A DNA stretch of 24,104 nt from the IMG/VR virus record IMGVR_UViG_3300031565_000366, positions 1-24,104 of that record; one strand, written 5' to 3'. Both the position numbers and the translations under genes were made by a program. The notes below the pieces were generated by a model. It made no database searches. It saw only the letters and a program-made list of their open reading frames with translations, and had not been told where the DNA came from. This DNA comes from a virus. Of this stretch, positions 22,603 through 24,104 are shown piece by piece. How positions within the stretch are numbered: position 1 is the first letter of the stretch; each line of letters starts with the position of its first letter.

Positions 22603-24104
22603 ATGGCTAACACCATAATAATTAAGCGGAGCTCAACCGCTTCTGATATCCCAACAGCTGGTCAGTTAGTCGAGGGCGAGCTCGCTATCGCTACTAACCC
22701 AGCGGATAGAAAGCTGTACTCGAAAGATTCAGGCGGCACTGTATTTGAGATCGGTGGTGGGGCTGACCTGACAGCGGATGAGACCGTCTCAGGCACATGG
22801 ACTTTGGATGGTCCCGTTACCGCTGCCGACTTTGGTACGGGTGGCAAGGTTAAGGATGGCCTCGATAACGCACAGCCGATAGGCTTCAACGTTATGCCTG
22901 TGTATGAGATCGATGTTGATGATACGTTCGACCTTGCCCACAACGGGATGCTGTGGCATCGCGATGCTGGCACCGCTGTCAACTTCACTTGTGATAATGA
23001 TGCAAACATCCCCGTTGGTGCGACCTATGTTGTTCATAATGAAGGCACCGACTCGATCGAGATTACAGCAGGTACGGCCTCTGTACAGTTTATCCAAGCA
23101 GGCGCTGCCCCGGTAAGCGGTAGTGTGACTGTTGACCAAGGTGGTCTGGTCACTGTCTATAAGTACGCCGATGGTGAGTTCTGGGTGTGGGGCGACGTTT
23201 CTGCAGTGCCTCTTGCCAGTTTGGGTGACCTCAATGATGTGACACTAACAACGCCTGCTGATGCTTCGCTACTTATTTACGATACTGGTACCGCCCAGTG
23301 GCGTGATTTTGTTATGTCTGGTGACGCAACGATGACCGATGCAGGTGTGGTTACTGTCGCAAACAACAGCCACACGCATACCTTGTCGAACATTTCTGAT
23401 GTGACAGCAACTGCTACTGAAGTAAACCTGCTTGACCTTGCTGGCCTAACCGCCGGGTGGGTGCTGTCCGCCGACACCGCGTCAACGGCAAGTTGGAAGG
23501 CCCCTTCTGGTGGGTCCACGGTTGACGGGGACACGGACGGGCAAATGTTGTTCTGGGATGAAACAACAGATCAGCGGTATGAGCCAAGCACCAACATGCG
23601 CTATGGAGAGCCAGCGACGATCCCTACACTGAGTTTCTACAGCGCGGGTGGTGTGACGCTTGAGGGTTCGATTCGGGCCACTACTACCGCCCTGCAAATA
23701 CTGGATCAGTCCGGCACAATTGCTGTATCGATCAATACGGTTACTGATCTTATTAACAATCCTGTTCGAATAACGGGTGGCACGTTCGACATAGCTAATC
23801 TTGGTTACAGTCAATACGTTCGATTTGATTCGCAATCAACATCAGGCGTTACAATATTAACAGGTGCTAGTAAGACTGGTTTAGTTCTTTCTGGTCTTGA
23901 CTTAGGTTTTTATGGTCAAGCAGTTGCATCGAAGCCAGCAGTTATAGCGGGCGCAAGTTTGATTTGGGGTTGTACTGATGGAAATAGTGAAGCCCTTTAC
24001 AATCGTGGTCCGAATCTAACAGCACCTCTGGACAACGTACATACCGCAACGTGGCGATTCAATACGCCAACTGGTGCGGCTGATCCTGCTGCAACGTTGT
24101 TCCG
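22603..24104 (+). CDS. Tail fibre protein, 3' truncated by window end (at least 500 aa)
   Basis: The frame is open from ATG at 22603 to the window end; no stop is reached. The N-terminus (MANTIIIKRSSTASDIPTAG, then EGELAIATNPADRKLYSKD) is paralogous to the preceding fibre, with a similar start codon context. Residues 74-198 (AADFGTGGKVKDGL to WVWGDV) closely repeat the module at residues 217-349 of the protein at 14925. Then come LGDLNDVTLTTPADASLLIY, SGDATMTDAGVVTVA, LSNISDVTATATEVNLL, and a beta-helix-like region after residue 330 (ITGGTFDIANLGYS). This is a long modular fibre, and its receptor-binding tip lies beyond the window. Confidence 0.78.
   Translation, partial: MANTIIIKRSSTASDIPTAGQLVEGELAIATNPADRKLYSKDSGGTVFEIGGGADLTADETVSGTWTLDGPVTAADFGTGGKVKDGLDNAQPIGFNVMPVYEIDVDDTFDLAHNGMLWHRDAGTAVNFTCDNDANIPVGATYVVHNEGTDSIEITAGTASVQFIQAGAAPVSGSVTVDQGGLVTVYKYADGEFWVWGDVSAVPLASLGDLNDVTLTTPADASLLIYDTGTAQWRDFVMSGDATMTDAGVVTVANNSHTHTLSNISDVTATATEVNLLDLAGLTAGWVLSADTASTASWKAPSGGSTVDGDTDGQMLFWDETTDQRYEPSTNMRYGEPATIPTLSFYSAGGVTLEGSIRATTTALQILDQSGTIAVSINTVTDLINNPVRITGGTFDIANLGYSQYVRFDSQSTSGVTILTGASKTGLVLSGLDLGFYGQAVASKPAVIAGASLIWGCTDGNSEALYNRGPNLTAPLDNVHTATWRFNTPTGAADPAATLF
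22828..23196 (+). repeat. Fibre module, copy 2 of 2
   Basis: This encodes residues 74-198 or so of the last fibre gene. It begins DFGTGGKVKDGLDNAQPIGF, then NVMPVYEID, and ends near YKYADGEFWVWGD. The paired copy is at 15580-15972, about 7 kb upstream in a different gene. Confidence 0.7.

Noticed and set aside
22603-24104. A diversity-generating retroelement variable region, suspected because of the Mtd_N-like fibre start
   Set aside because: No reverse transcriptase, template repeat or adenine-biased variable repeat is visible in this window, and the C-terminal end of the fibre lies outside it.
1-24104. tRNA genes, CRISPR arrays, insertion sequences and attachment sites
   Set aside because: No cloverleaf-like segment, regularly spaced direct repeat, transposase or integrase was recognised by eye; coding density leaves almost no room for them.

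Overview
This window looks like about 24 kb of the virion-structure and lysis region of a tailed bacteriophage, most likely one with a short (podovirus-type) tail. Supporting this are a large terminase, portal, scaffold and HK97-like coat protein in the usual order, two small head-completion (adaptor) proteins, a beta-rich tail-nozzle-like protein, and several fibre proteins, with no tape-measure or tail-tube gene seen. A lipobox protein in the lysis cassette implies a Gram-negative host, and a sigma-70-like promoter implies use of the host RNA polymerase. No replication gene, integrase, tRNA gene or CRISPR array was found, so lifestyle and exact host cannot be read from this window.

Layout. 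(1) 1-2071, plus strand: the end of a repeat-type or Fn3-like protein, the large terminase, and a DUF5675 protein that could be the peptidoglycan-active enzyme. (2) 2064-7591, minus strand: a compact six-gene operon that starts with a ParB-like protein and continues with four beta-rich virion or fibre-like proteins, interrupted by a small protein whose motif order resembles SPOUT (SpoU/TrmH) methyltransferases. (3) 7592-7675: a divergent control region with two overlapping sigma-70-like promoters around a 10-bp palindrome. (4) 7676-12709, plus strand: portal, four small proteins (three basic and Gly/Ser-rich), scaffold and major capsid protein, closed by a strong intrinsic terminator at 12729-12756. 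(5) 12771-16593: head-to-tail connectors, a fibre-tail adaptor-like protein, and two proteins that share an N-terminal module. (6) 16595-17712: a lysis cassette with a holin-like protein, an inner-membrane spanin-like protein, an overlapping lipoprotein and a small membrane coiled-coil protein. (7) 17716-24104: a small virion protein, the nozzle-like protein, and three fibre or adhesin genes, the last running off the window.

How the parts would work together. Terminase and portal package DNA into a shell built by scaffold and coat. The small connectors and the nozzle-like protein close the head and form the short tail. The fibre-tail adaptor and the many beta-rich modular fibres provide host binding, and the lysis cassette together with a muralytic enzyme releases progeny. 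Most neighbouring genes overlap by 1-4 bases (ATGA, TAATG, TGATG), which suggests translational coupling in two divergent transcription units. Fibre modules recur at several places in the window, which points to internal duplication and shuffling of receptor-binding parts.

All functional names rest on reading motifs by eye. No database search was run.
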